Source: Triparma columacea
Taxonomy: Eukaryota > Sar > Bolidophyceae > Parmales > Triparmaceae
DNA: 45,128 bases
Assembly: GCA_030267965.1 (NCBI GenBank)
Contig: BRYA01000579.1
Coordinates: 1-45,128, forward strand
Direction of reading: 5' to 3'
Numbering within the stretch: position 1 is the stretch's first letter; every line of letters begins with the position of its first letter. Of this stretch, positions 33,277 to 42,713 are shown piece by piece. The position numbers and the translations under genes were made by a program. Below the pieces are notes generated by a model. That model was not told the origin of the DNA and made no database searches. It worked only from the letters and a program-made list of their open reading frames with translations.

Positions 33277-34396
33277 ATGAGAAATCTCCTTCTTTACTCG
33301 CTCCTTGCACTTTCAGAAGGATTTGTCCCCTTGTCTTCAAATTATCATCGTCAATACCATCTATGCGCTGTCAATAAAAGGCGGCTGAAAGGTTACTTGA
33401 AAGACCGACACGCGGGCCCCCTCTCACCTTCTCCTCCCTCAAGCCCCTCAAGCAAAGAGGCGTCCAGCGATGATTCGAAGGATGTGTTCAGCGATACTAC
33501 AAGCAACGACTTCTTGGCAAAGTCAATAAGAGACGGTGTGCAGGTTGTGAACGAGGGTAATGCAGAGAGGAAAGGTGAGGATGAGAATATCTCCATCTGA
33601 TGGAGAAGGAAGGAAGAGAAAAGGGGGGGGACGAAGATAGAAAAGCATAAAAGGGCGTTAACTAGCCGGATGACACGCCACCTCTATCTTCTTACTCGCC
33701 GTTTCACTTCCTCCCTCCCTCCTCCCTCCCCCCCCCAAAGTCAAGGAGATGGTCTCCTCCCAGAAGGCCATGGTCGACACCCTCACCCGAGTCCGCGTAG
33801 CCTACGATGCTCACATTAACCCCCTCCCATCCTCGTGGTCTTCCCACGGCTACGTCGCCGTGGGCAATTTCCTGGACGCAACCACGGCCAACGAGGTCGC
33901 CCAAGACGTGTCCAACCTCGAGGTAAAAATCGACGACCCCAATGTGACTTTGAACCTAGGACTGAGGGGACGGTACAGGAACCTAACAGGGAAGGACTAC
34001 GGGGACGTGCCGAAGGTCGTGGAGCTTATAGTATCGACGGCGAAGGCCGTAGCGGGGGTCTTCAACGAGGTCGATAGGGAGACGGGAAAGGCGGGGAAGA
34101 AGGTACTCAATGGACAGGTGCAGCAAAACAGGGCGGGCTTGGAGGTCGGAAGTAAGGGGGAGTGGGTTGATGTTGAGGGCGGGGAGGGGGTTGAGGTGGA
34201 AGTTATTTATTACGTAAGGGGGGGGGGGGGGGGAAGGGTGAAGGTGGGGGGGGATGTGGTGGAACTTGGTGAGGGGAATGTTATGGTTATGGTGGACAGA
34301 AAGAGGGGGACGGAGGTGGAGAGAGAGGGGGAGGGAGAGGAGGAACAGGGGGTCGTGAGGGTTTGGATGTACAAGGCAGAGGACGACAACGTTTGA
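33277..34396 (+). CDS. plastid-targeted protein, degenerate 2OG-oxygenase-like fold
   Basis: Exons 33277-33574 and 33741-34396 (phase 1 join), 317 residues. The start at 33277 gives a signal peptide ending SEG followed by FVPLSS, an ASAFAP-like phenylalanine at +1 that points to plastid import. The frame is open upstream to an ATG at 33025 that would start with another signal-like stretch, so the start is uncertain. A Ser-rich linker precedes the second exon. There, HGYVAVGNFLDATTANEVAQDV resembles the first helix of prolyl-4-hydroxylase-like 2OG-Fe(II) enzymes. A later pattern (IYYVRGGGGGRVKV, then VVELGEGNVMVMVD) resembles their beta-helix strands. The usual H.D iron motif and distal His are not visible, so catalysis by that chemistry is doubtful. 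Function is unknown; similarity is by pattern only. Confidence 0.5.
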
Positions 34397-34731
34397 AAGG
34401 AGATTGTCAAAAGAGAGAATGAAGGACGGGGGAAGGAAGAGGAACGTGGGGGGAAGAAGGAGGGATTAGAAGGAAGGGAGGGAAAAAAGTGAAGTTTTTC
34501 TTGAAAGCAGAAGTAAAAAGACATTTAAGGGGGAATTAAAATTAGTTTTTTAACGCCCGACAGCCGCCCCGGCAATAAAAGTTCTCTCCCCGCCGTTTTC
34601 TTTTCTGAAATGGAGAATGAACATCGGAAAAGGGAAAGGGTTCTGGGAAAGGGTTCTTCAACGAAGATCTGCTTCGTGCTGCCTGCTGCCTTCGTCGGGC
34701 CGAATTATCGCACTGCAGAAAATTGGGGGTA

Positions 34732-34977
34732 ATGGCCATGCCGCTCACAGTGTCGCAAGACGCGGACACCCAATCTCCTATAATGCCCCTGACCGTCGTC
34801 TCCGAGCCGCTACACATCATCGGGGGGTGTGTGGTTATCAAAAAGGCAGCAGATAGCCAAGCCCCCGCCGAACTGAAAAAAGCCTCGCAGTGTTTACCCA
34901 AAATCGACCTGTTGGAGGGGGCCGAGGCGATGCTTTGCTTGATGGGAGGAAGTAGTGACGCCGACAGGTGTGTATAA
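34732..34977 (+). CDS. small ORF, unrecognised, doubtful
   Basis: An 81-residue frame starting ATGGCCATGCC at 34732. The protein contains PLHIIGGCVVIKKAAD and LLEGAEAMLCLMGGSSDAD, which look more like ordinary protein than random translation, but I recognise no family. The opposite strand has a longer frame (34542-35027) with more random composition, so strand choice is uncertain. A conserved short exon of an unseen gene is another possibility. The surrounding region 34397-35169 holds nothing else I can name. Confidence 0.2.
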   Translation: MAMPLTVSQDADTQSPIMPLTVVSEPLHIIGGCVVIKKAADSQAPAELKKASQCLPKIDLLEGAEAMLCLMGGSSDADRCV

Positions 34978-35169
34978 GCGGGTGTAAAACACAAAGGGTG
35001 TATAGGGTTGAGGAGAATCCCAGACACCTCTTGTCAGCATGCGGTGATCCTTGGAGATGAGCCAGCTGATGTTTAGGTCACCTCCGTTTTGAACTTCGCA
35101 AAGGAACATTTGGACATCCGATCGCACTAATACCTTCTCGTCCCCCCTCCCCTCAGCGATAGGATCGTA

Positions 35170-36936
35170 ATGGCACCACTTCAAAAGGGAGAAGAGAACT
35201 CTAGCAAAGAATATCAGGATGAGTTGAAGCCTAATGGCGAGTATAGGCCTGTCCGCACTTTTCGCGTAACCCCTCCGGAGAACACACTGCAGGAGGAACT
35301 AGGGAGGGGTGTAGAGGACTGGATGATGCTGGCTGAGATTGTGAGGAGGGGGACTGAGGAAAAGGAGGCTGAGGGCGGGGAGGCTGAGGGCGGGGAGGCC
35401 GCTATTGCAGCTGCCAAGGCGGCCTCGGCTGCGGCTGCGGCAGGCAAGGGGGCGGGTAAGGGGGCTCGGACAATGACGAATACGGCGATTGTGCCAATGA
35501 AGACATCAACAACGACAACAATGTCGAAGGGAGGAGGGAGGAATGAAGCTGTGGACTCGGGTCAAGCGGTTTGCGGAGTATTACCCACCGCCCCATACCC
35601 CAATTTTCATCCAACCAGCAACGGGCTGCCGGCGGGGGCTATGGGAAGGGCTATGGGACAGACCATGGCGGGGACCATGGGGGGAGCCATGGAGGGGACC
35701 ATGGAGGGTGTCATAAGAGGTACCATGGGGAGATCCATGGGGGTTACGATAGGGGATGCCATGAGGGGTGCCATGGTAAATACGATGGGGGGTCCAATTT
35801 TGGGTACGATGGTGGGTGGCATGGTGGGCACGATGCCCACCATGGGCGTTGCCATGGGGGGTGCCATGGGGGGTGCCATGGGGGGTGCCATGGGGGGTGC
35901 CATGGGGGGTGCCATGGGGGGGGCCATGGGGGGTTCCATGGGGGGTTCCATGGGGGGTGCCATAGGGGGTGCCATGGGGGGTGCCATGGGGGGTTCCATT
36001 GGGGGTGCCATGGGGGGTTCCATGGGGGGTTCGATAGTGGGCACGATGGGTCCTGGCATGGTGGGCACGATGCCCACCATGGGGGGTACCATGGGGCGTG
36101 TTAACCCCTTCATCTACTACAACAACCCTGAGACCTACATGGCCACGGAGAAAGGGGAAGACGCGGAGGCTGAATACAGTCAGGACTTTGTCAAGGCTGA
36201 CGATCTGTGGATGTGCGGGATCGGAAAGTGCGAGTATGGGGCAAAGGTCAAGGGAAACACCAAGGCTCACAGAGCCAACATCCACGGTATCGGTGTGACT
36301 TGGTTCAAGTGCCTAATGGCCAACTGCAACTACAAGGCCAAGAAAAAGGGCAACCTTACCCTCCACCTCGCCACCGTCCACTCAATCGGCGTGACTTGGA
36401 TGCCCTGCACCGAGCCCCTGTGCCAGTACCGCGCCGTAGGCACGAAGGACATGAAACGGCACAAGGCCAACGTCCACCAGATCGGGGTCGTCTGGCACCA
36501 CTGCGATCAGGAGAATTGCAAGTACAAGAGCAAGGTCAAGGCGAGCGTGAAGCTCCACAAGGCCAACATCCACGGCATCGGGGTGGTCTGGCACCCTTGC
36601 GCCGAGCCGGGGTGCGAGTACAGGGCCAAGGAGAAGGGGAGCGTGAAGCTCCACAAGGCCCTCATCCACGGAATCGGCGTAACGTGGCACGGGTGCGGGG
36701 AGGGGAGCTGCGGGTACAGGGCGAAGAAGAAGTCCAACGTCAAGCAGCACAAGGCCTTCGTCCACGGGATCGGGGTGACGTGGCACTTCTGCGGGGAGGG
36801 GGACTGCGAGTATAAGGCCAAGGAAAAATCCAACGTCAAGAGACACAGGGCTAGGATACACGGCATTGACCCAAAGGCTAAAGCGAAGGAGGGAGGGAAG
36901 GGGGAAGGGGAGGGGGGAGAGGGGGGGGACGTGTAA
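35170..36936 (+). CDS. Met/Gly-repeat protein with seven tandem zinc fingers
   Basis: Single exon, 588 residues, ATG at 35170. Residues about 60-100 are Glu/Gly/Ala-rich. Residues about 155-310 are an unusual Met-Gly-Gly-Ala array. The C-terminal 240 residues carry seven C2H2-type fingers of form C-x4-C-x12-H-x4-H (for example CAEPGCEYRAKEKGSVKLHKALIH). They are separated by a nearly invariant linker IHGIGV(T/V)WH that differs from the classic TGEKP linker. The second Cys is mostly followed by an aromatic-basic pair (EY, NY, KY, GY, QY), and each finger is rich in Lys. Nucleic-acid binding is likely from known zinc-finger behaviour; the target is unknown. The tail is Gly/Glu/Lys-rich. No nuclear-import signal beyond Lys-rich finger regions. 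Convergent with the ankyrin-MYND gene, 121 bases apart. Confidence 0.82.
   Translation: MAPLQKGEENSSKEYQDELKPNGEYRPVRTFRVTPPENTLQEELGRGVEDWMMLAEIVRRGTEEKEAEGGEAEGGEAAIAAAKAASAAAAAGKGAGKGARTMTNTAIVPMKTSTTTTMSKGGGRNEAVDSGQAVCGVLPTAPYPNFHPTSNGLPAGAMGRAMGQTMAGTMGGAMEGTMEGVIRGTMGRSMGVTIGDAMRGAMVNTMGGPILGTMVGGMVGTMPTMGVAMGGAMGGAMGGAMGGAMGGAMGGAMGGSMGGSMGGAIGGAMGGAMGGSIGGAMGGSMGGSIVGTMGPGMVGTMPTMGGTMGRVNPFIYYNNPETYMATEKGEDAEAEYSQDFVKADDLWMCGIGKCEYGAKVKGNTKAHRANIHGIGVTWFKCLMANCNYKAKKKGNLTLHLATVHSIGVTWMPCTEPLCQYRAVGTKDMKRHKANVHQIGVVWHHCDQENCKYKSKVKASVKLHKANIHGIGVVWHPCAEPGCEYRAKEKGSVKLHKALIHGIGVTWHGCGEGSCGYRAKKKSNVKQHKAFVHGIGVTWHFCGEGDCEYKAKEKSNVKRHRARIHGIDPKAKAKEGGKGEGEGGEGGDV
35641..36100 (+). repeat. 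12-bp coding minisatellite (GGTGCCATGGGG)
   Basis: Imperfect tandem array of a 12-base unit encoding Gly-Ala-Met-Gly and variants (Ser, Thr, Ile, Val). It is most regular at 35850-36040. The repeat leaves open frames on both strands, so the opposite-strand frames here are shadows. Confidence 0.9.
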
Positions 36937-37057
36937 TTTTGTAAATCTGTTATAATCATTTTTGGAAGAACAAGTTTGACGGTTTATATTCGGAGGACTG
37001 TAGTAGATAGTTGTATTTTTGTTTTACTAAATTGTTCACTTCTTCTTACCCCTACTA

Positions 37058-38338
37058 TTATTTCCCTTCTTCCCTTTCTTCCCCGTCGCAAGTGCTCCCC
37101 CCTATTTCCACATCCGCTACTCCCGCATCCGCTCCTTCCCCCTTAATCCCCTTCCCTGTCTTGGATCTTTCCTTGACCATTGCCTCACTCTCCCCCTTCT
37201 CGTTCAGCGGGCCCCCGCATTGCACCTTGTGCTTCTTCCAGTGCTTCCTCTGGCACTCCCTCGAGCAGTAGGCGACGTTGCGACAGGGACACATGAGGAG
37301 CTTGTCGCGTGACTTGGCAGTTAGAGCCTCGCAAACAAAACAGCAGAAGGGACGGCCTTGAAGGTAATGTTTCGTGATGTTGGTGATTGTAGGATCGCGA
37401 TAGGAAGGAGGGGCCAAATTAAATTTGTCACGAACTACATCGGAATCGGGCTTTCCGAGATGAAGAAATGTTACGAACATCTTTATTGCAATATCTCTAC
37501 TAAGCCTAGTGTGTTCTCCTTTGCACGCCATGAGGCACATACGAAGCAAAATTTCCACGTCCTTGGTGGTTGGAATAGCACCGCGCGTGAGAAACAGCCT
37601 GCATATGTCGTGTGCTCCAAAAAAGAGAGCACCAATAAGTGGTGAAAGAACACGTCCATTAGCGTGAACCACTGTCTTGTTCACATTTGCTCCATGATCG
37701 AGAAGTGCTATGGCCTTATCAATGTGTCCCACAGTAGCAGCATGCATCAAAAAGTTGGAAGCGCCTTCCCCCAACCCTTCGACTCGTAGGTCCATATTAG
37801 GATCAAGTCCATGTTCTAAGAGCAATCTCAAGATTGTTGAATTGTCACTTTTCATCATTGATATATCTGCGGCCACGTACATGGCTTCCTTGTTGTCAAA
37901 ACCAGCCTCTAAGGTAAGCTTGACCATCTCAACATTTTGGTAATTTGAGGCGAGTGAGAGGACTGAAACGATCTTCATGTTCTCATCAACATGCGTTGTA
38001 TAAACGCCTAACAAAACCTCAGGACCATGTTCCTTGGCATACCCCTTGACGCGATCCCAGTCTTGGCCTAGAGCCCAATCTAAGCACAACTGCTGACCGT
38101 CTGTCAAATCGTCCTTACTATGTACTGTCACATTTGTGGTCTCTGATGAATAGTGTGACGATTGTACCTCTGATTGTTGTTTCTTGAGTAGTTCCACGAG
38201 TTCCCTCTTCTCCGTTAGTCCCACCGCCTCCTTTCCTAGCCCCCCTTTCCTGATGGCAGCCTTCAGTTCCTTCACGCTCATCTCTTCAACCTCCTTCTCC
38301 TTAACAACGCAGCTCTCGTCGACCGGGAGTTGTTCCAT
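37058..38338 (-). CDS. ankyrin-MYND protein with SAP-like N-terminus
   Basis: Single exon, 426 residues, ATG at 38338. Residues about 15-55 (VKELKAAIRKGGLG...LVELLKK) resemble a SAP-type helix-turn-helix. Residues about 130-260 form ankyrin-like repeats (LRLLLEHGLDPNMD, AIALLDHGANVNK, ICRLFLTRGAIPT). A C-terminal MYND zinc finger follows, with CCFVCEALTAKSRDKLLMC, then CRNVAYCSRECQRKHWKKH and a final C. The tail is charged. MYND fingers bind proline-rich peptides, and ankyrin-MYND pairs are common protist signalling or scaffolding proteins; the partner is unknown. It has a close tandem copy directly upstream on the same strand (38625-39773), which lacks the SAP-like part. Confidence 0.88.
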   Translation of the reverse strand: MEQLPVDESCVVKEKEVEEMSVKELKAAIRKGGLGKEAVGLTEKRELVELLKKQQSEVQSSHYSSETTNVTVHSKDDLTDGQQLCLDWALGQDWDRVKGYAKEHGPEVLLGVYTTHVDENMKIVSVLSLASNYQNVEMVKLTLEAGFDNKEAMYVAADISMMKSDNSTILRLLLEHGLDPNMDLRVEGLGEGASNFLMHAATVGHIDKAIALLDHGANVNKTVVHANGRVLSPLIGALFFGAHDICRLFLTRGAIPTTKDVEILLRMCLMACKGEHTRLSRDIAIKMFVTFLHLGKPDSDVVRDKFNLAPPSYRDPTITNITKHYLQGRPFCCFVCEALTAKSRDKLLMCPCRNVAYCSRECQRKHWKKHKVQCGGPLNEKGESEAMVKERSKTGKGIKGEGADAGVADVEIGGSTCDGEEREEGK

Positions 38339-40030
38339 TTTTGAGTGAACTTATTCTGAGTGTAAGTTTATAGTTGCAAATTACGACGTGAAACTTATCA
38401 ACAAAGCCTTGAAAGTACTCCACGTAGGCAGAAGTGTCGTGTAGGTGCTAATATTGGAGTCTAACCAAAACTGACATCACACCAACCCCAAAATCTGAGA
38501 AAGTTTCTTCAGAGAAATATGAAGTTGTTCATTCTCACGCTAATCGCAATAAGAATAAGCAATTTGATGTACATCGAATTCTGAAAAATTGCTTATAGCC
38601 GCCGCATTACTGTCATTGTTTCGTTCACTTCTTCTTACCCCTATTATTCTTGCCCTTCTTCCCCTTCTTCCCGTTCTTCCCCGTCGCAACTGCTCCTTCC
38701 GCTACTCCCACATCCGCTCCTCCCGCCGCCGCTCCCTTCCCTGTCTTGGATCTTTTCTTGACCATCGCCTCACTCTCCCCCCTTTCGTTCAACCGTCCCG
38801 TGCATTGCACCTTGTGCTCCTTCCAGTGCTTCCTCTGGCACTCCCTCGAGCAGTAGGCGACGTTGCGACAGGGACACATTAGGAGTTTGTCGCGCTCCTT
38901 GGCGGTGAGAGCCTCGCAAACAAAGCAGCAGAAGGGACGGCCTTGAAGGTAATGTTTCGTGATGTTGGTGATTGTAGGATCGCGATAGGAAGGAGGGGCC
39001 AAATTAAATTTGTCACGAACTACATCGGAATCGGGCTTTCCGAGATGAAGAAATGTTGCGAACATCTTTATTGCGACATCTCTACTAAGCCTAGGGTGTT
39101 CTCCTTTGCACGCTCTGAGGCAATGAATAAACACTTGATCCACGTCGTTGGTGGTTGGAATAGCACCGCGCGTGAGAAACAGCCTACATAAGTCGTGTGC
39201 TCCACAACTCATAGTAACAGTAAGTGGTGAAACAACATGTCCATCATGAGGGTGAACCACTGCCTTGTTCACATTTGCTCCATGATCAAGAAGTGCTATG
39301 GCCTGATCAATGTGTCCCACAGCAGCAGCAGACATCAACATGTTGGAAGCGCCTTCCATCACCCCTTCGACTCGTAGGTCCATATTGGGGTCAAGTCCAT
39401 GTTCTAAGAGCAATCTCAAGATTGTTGAATTGTCACTATTCTCTATTGACTTACGTGCGGCCATGTACATGGCTTCCTTGTTGTCAAAGCCGGCCTCTAA
39501 GGTAATCTTGACCATCTCAACATCATCGTGATGTGAGGCGATAGTGAGGACTGAACATACCCTCCATTTCTCATCAACATCCAATGTATAAACGCCAAAC
39601 AAAACCTCAGGACCATGTTCCTTGGCATACCCCTTGATGCGATCCCAGTCTTGCTCACCAGCCCAATTTATGCACAACCGCTGACCTTCTGTCAACTCGT
39701 CCCAACTATATACTGTCACATTTGTGGTCTCTGATGAATTGTGTGACGATTGTACCTCTGATTGAGATGCCATTTTTGAGCGAACCTATCCCAAGTGTAA
39801 GTTTATAGCAGCAAATTACGATGTGAAAGTGATCAACGAAACCTTGAAGCTACTCCACTTAGGTAGAAGTGTCGTGTAGATGCTAATATTGGAGTCCACC
39901 TCTGAGAAAGTTTCATCTTGGAATCAGGAGTCGAAAGGAGGGGACAAAAACAGGGACCCTAACCCTAGATGGGGATAACCCTAACAGATGGAGAAATATG
40001 AAATTGTTCATTCTCACGCTAATCTATTCG
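37070..40030 (-). repeat. tandem duplication of the ankyrin-MYND gene and promoter
   Basis: Two similar units, about 37070-38545 and 38640-40020, each containing an ankyrin-MYND gene and about 150-250 bases upstream. Bases 37341-37472 and 38926-39057 (132 bp) look identical. Upstream of both starts the string AAGTTTATAG..GCAAATTACGA is shared, and GTTCATTCTCACGCTAATC recurs at about 38528 and 40008. Divergence is higher in the ankyrin part and in the 3' tail. Confidence 0.85.
38625..39773 (-). CDS. ankyrin-MYND protein, tandem paralogue
   Basis: Single exon, 382 residues, ATG at 39773. It is collinear with the copy at 37058-38338 from the SEVQSSH segment onward, but the SAP-like N-terminal 50 or so residues are replaced by MASQ. 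The ankyrin-like repeats (LRLLLEHGLDPNMD, AIALLDHGANVNK) and the MYND finger (CCFVCEALTAKERDKLLMC, YCSRECQRKHWKEH) are intact, with all zinc ligands. The tail differs, ending in Lys/Gly-rich KKGKKGKNNRGKKK. Both copies look functional, since neither has frame damage. Confidence 0.88.
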   Translation of the reverse strand: MASQSEVQSSHNSSETTNVTVYSWDELTEGQRLCINWAGEQDWDRIKGYAKEHGPEVLFGVYTLDVDEKWRVCSVLTIASHHDDVEMVKITLEAGFDNKEAMYMAARKSIENSDNSTILRLLLEHGLDPNMDLRVEGVMEGASNMLMSAAAVGHIDQAIALLDHGANVNKAVVHPHDGHVVSPLTVTMSCGAHDLCRLFLTRGAIPTTNDVDQVFIHCLRACKGEHPRLSRDVAIKMFATFLHLGKPDSDVVRDKFNLAPPSYRDPTITNITKHYLQGRPFCCFVCEALTAKERDKLLMCPCRNVAYCSRECQRKHWKEHKVQCTGRLNERGESEAMVKKRSKTGKGAAAGGADVGVAEGAVATGKNGKKGKKGKNNRGKKK

Positions 40031-40125
40031 TTCCCTTCTTCTTAGAACCACTGATGTATGCTGACAATTTTTTCAAAACCTTTCTTTATTTATAGCCCTC
40101 CCCCCCCTTTCTTTCCCCCCCATGT
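39774..40125. other. intergenic region with short telomere-like motifs
   Basis: 352 bases. The right half of the ankyrin-MYND duplication reaches to about 40020. Between these lies a stretch unique to this copy (about 39905-39985) containing GGGACCCTAACCCTAG and GATAACCCTAACAG, isolated telomere-like hexamers. No gene was seen. Confidence 0.5.
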
Positions 40126-42218
40126 TCACCTATACTGTTGTTGTTGTTGGTATCCCCCATTAGCTTGCCATTCCCTTAATTTCCTCTCATATTCTTCCAT
40201 CTCCTTCCCCCCCCCCCCCCCCGCCGCTGACTGACTTGTCATTGTCGTAGTAGCTCCGTATTGTTGCGCAGCTGCCGCTGGCGTTGTCATTGCCGTAGCG
40301 GAGTATTGTTGCGTCTGGTAAACCTGCCCCTGTTGTGTTTGTTGTCCCCACCCCGCCGTCATCTGCTGTTGGTATTGCGCGTGTCCCTGCACTCGTTGAC
40401 TATAACCGTGACCAGCGGGGGATTGCAAGTGTCCCTGTGCTTGTTGACCGTAAACACTCCCACCCACACCCCCCGGTACGGACATGTTAGCACCTCCGTA
40501 CAAACCATACTGATGTTCACCAGCCCCGGCTGGTATGGCGGAGGGAGGTTGCTGTTGAGGGTACTGTTGCCCGGCTGCTATGGCTGGTGGAGGTTGTTGT
40601 TGTGCGTATTGTTGTTGTTGCGCATATCCCCCATACTGGGTTAAATGTTGTTGTTGATGTTGTATTTGATACCCTCCCCCCCCCCCTCCCCCCGTTCTAA
40701 TCGTCGTTTCCGCTTTAGTCAATAAACCTTCCCCTAATTCCGCCCCATGCATATCAGCCGAACCTGTATTCCCACCTCTCCCATCGTTCGTCCACCAAGT
40801 CCTAGCTTTATCATCAATAATAACCCCGACTGCTCGCAACCTGTCACGTAGCTCGTCTGATTTTCCGTAAAGGCGATCGCGACGTGCGGTCTCCCGGTAA
40901 CTGCAGATAGCGTTAATCTCACCGTCTGTTAAAACGCACACACCTGAACTAACACTACCACCCTGAGCACCGTATGCTCCTTGATAACCGTAGTCACCGT
41001 ATCCCCCGTATCCTGTATAGCCTTGGTTATTGTAACCATACCTTCCCCCCCCTCCCCCCCTTTGTTGTGATGTCCCCCAATCGGTTCCAGGTGGTGGTGG
41101 TTTACCAAAGAAGTTCGGTGGATCCAGACACCCATCTCTACTCCCTTGGAACCACCTTCTATCCCTATCAGCTGTTCTTACACCGTAGGTTAGGAGGAGG
41201 GATCGGAGGGAGTCGGAGAGAGCGTAGTCTTTTGATAAGCGGGCTTGGAAACGCTGCATTAATATCGAGGCCTAAAGAGGGGAGGGAGGAATGAGGGGGG
41301 AGGAGGGTATGTTGGAGTTAAGTTAGAGAAAGTATAGGTTTGCTCGTTACCTTAGCTCAAGCCATTGCGTTCTTCATTCCTCCCCTAACATTTTCCGTTG
41401 CATTCCCCCTGTCTCTTTTTTCTTACCAGTTCCTCATCTGTTATACCACCATTCTTAAACCCTCCTCCAAACTGTTGTTGTTGAGGTGGTTGTTTAAAGA
41501 AGTCAGGTGGTTCAGTGCATCCTCTTCTATCACCCATTCTCCACGTTTTCTCTTTATCCGCCACGTGCACGCCCTTGGATTTGAGAGTGTCGCGGAGAGA
41601 GTCTGAGAGAGCGTAATCACGAGAGGCGCGAGCGTCGTAACGGGCTTGGAGGAGGGTTACTAACTCGGAATCTGGTATTGTAGGGGCAGGGGCGGGGGTA
41701 GGGGCAGCGGCAGGGGCAGGGGCAGCGGCAGGGGCAGGGGCAGAGGGGGGGAGTGAAGAAGAGGGTGAAGAAGAGGGTTTGTTGACAGAAGTCTCTGCAG
41801 AAGTCTCTACAGAAGTCTCTGCAGAAGTCTCTGTGTGCGGTAGGGAGGATGTTGGGAGGTCGTCTGTTGGTGGGAGGTCCTTGTTTTGTTTGTCCTTCTT
41901 TTCTTCTTCCTCATTTTTGTTGTTTTTATCTTTCTCTATGTTGTTTATTGTGTCTTCATCCTTATCCTCCTTCTCGTCTTCATCCTCCTTCTCATCTTTA
42001 TCATCCTCCTTCTGCAGATGTCCGTGGTTTTGTTGAATCTTTTTGCTCTTTTTATTTTTGTGTGTAATTGGAATATCACCATCAACGTCATCAACTTCAT
42101 CTTGGTTATCATCTTCGACATGAGTTTGATCCTCATTTAGTCCCTCATTTTGATCTATTTTAGTTCGTTCCTCTTCAGGTGCTGATCGTTTTGATCGATT
42201 AGATCTTCTTAATGACAT
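40126..42218 (-). CDS. protein with three CysRS-tail-like helical repeats
   Basis: Two minus-strand exons, 42218-41427 and 41271-40126, phase 0, 645 residues; ATG at 42218. The N-terminal 170 residues are highly charged (Lys/Glu/Asp runs), then a Ser/Pro/Ala-rich linker. Three copies of a roughly 45-residue unit follow. The first reads ARASRDYALSDSLRDTL and KGVHVADKEKTWR. The second reads RLSKDYALSDSLRSLL and VRTADRDRRW. The third reads RDRLYGKSDELRDRL and VIIDDKARTWW. The unit resembles the C-terminal helical tail of cysteinyl-tRNA synthetase (KDF..AD.IRD.L...GI...D...GT.W) but without any synthetase core. Spacer regions contain Gly-Tyr repeats, and the C-terminal 200 residues are Gln/Gly/Tyr/Pro-rich, like RNA-binding or condensate-forming proteins. 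RNA binding is a reasonable inference only. Confidence 0.72.
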
Positions 42219-42713
42219 CTTTATTATCACAATTAGATACCTTTATATATATGTATACATACACACAAACACACACACGTCTTAAATTAGGCTATATTAT
42301 TATGTAAGACCAGGAAACAAGACCAAAAGAATTAAGCCACAATCTGAGAGATTGGGGGAGGGAGAACAGGAAGATTCGGAGACTCGAAAGTGGTTCCCAC
42401 ATTTTTGGGCCCTTTTTTGTTCATACTACATACATACACACAAGGTGCGAAGGAAAGAACAAAAGGGAAACAGAAAGCGACAACGCAATAACACGATAAG
42501 GAACTTTCAAGAAGGACATTGCATCTACTTTTGTGTGCACTAGGGACTAACCTCTCGACCTCCTCCTCCTCCATCTACAAATATAGGAATCCCTATCACA
42601 TACACCACCCCACCACAGGATCTTGCGGCACAAATAGATAGATAGCAAATCGCAAGCACTTGCTGCTCGCAGCTCCACAAATAAACACATTCCAAAGAAC
42701 CAGGCACCCAAAC
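42219..42713. promoter_or_regulatory. divergent intergenic region with TATA-like element
   Basis: 495 bases between two divergent starts. TTTATATATATGTATACATACACAC (42241-42265) is a TATA-like, alternating AT/CA tract about 25-45 bases upstream of the minus-strand ATG. Nothing comparable was assigned for the plus-strand gene. Short frames in both directions look random. Confidence 0.4.

Noticed and set aside
35581..36285. Minus-strand and alternative plus-strand frames over the Met-Gly array
   Set aside because: The 12-base repeat has no stop in several frames; only the plus-strand frame continues into the zinc fingers.
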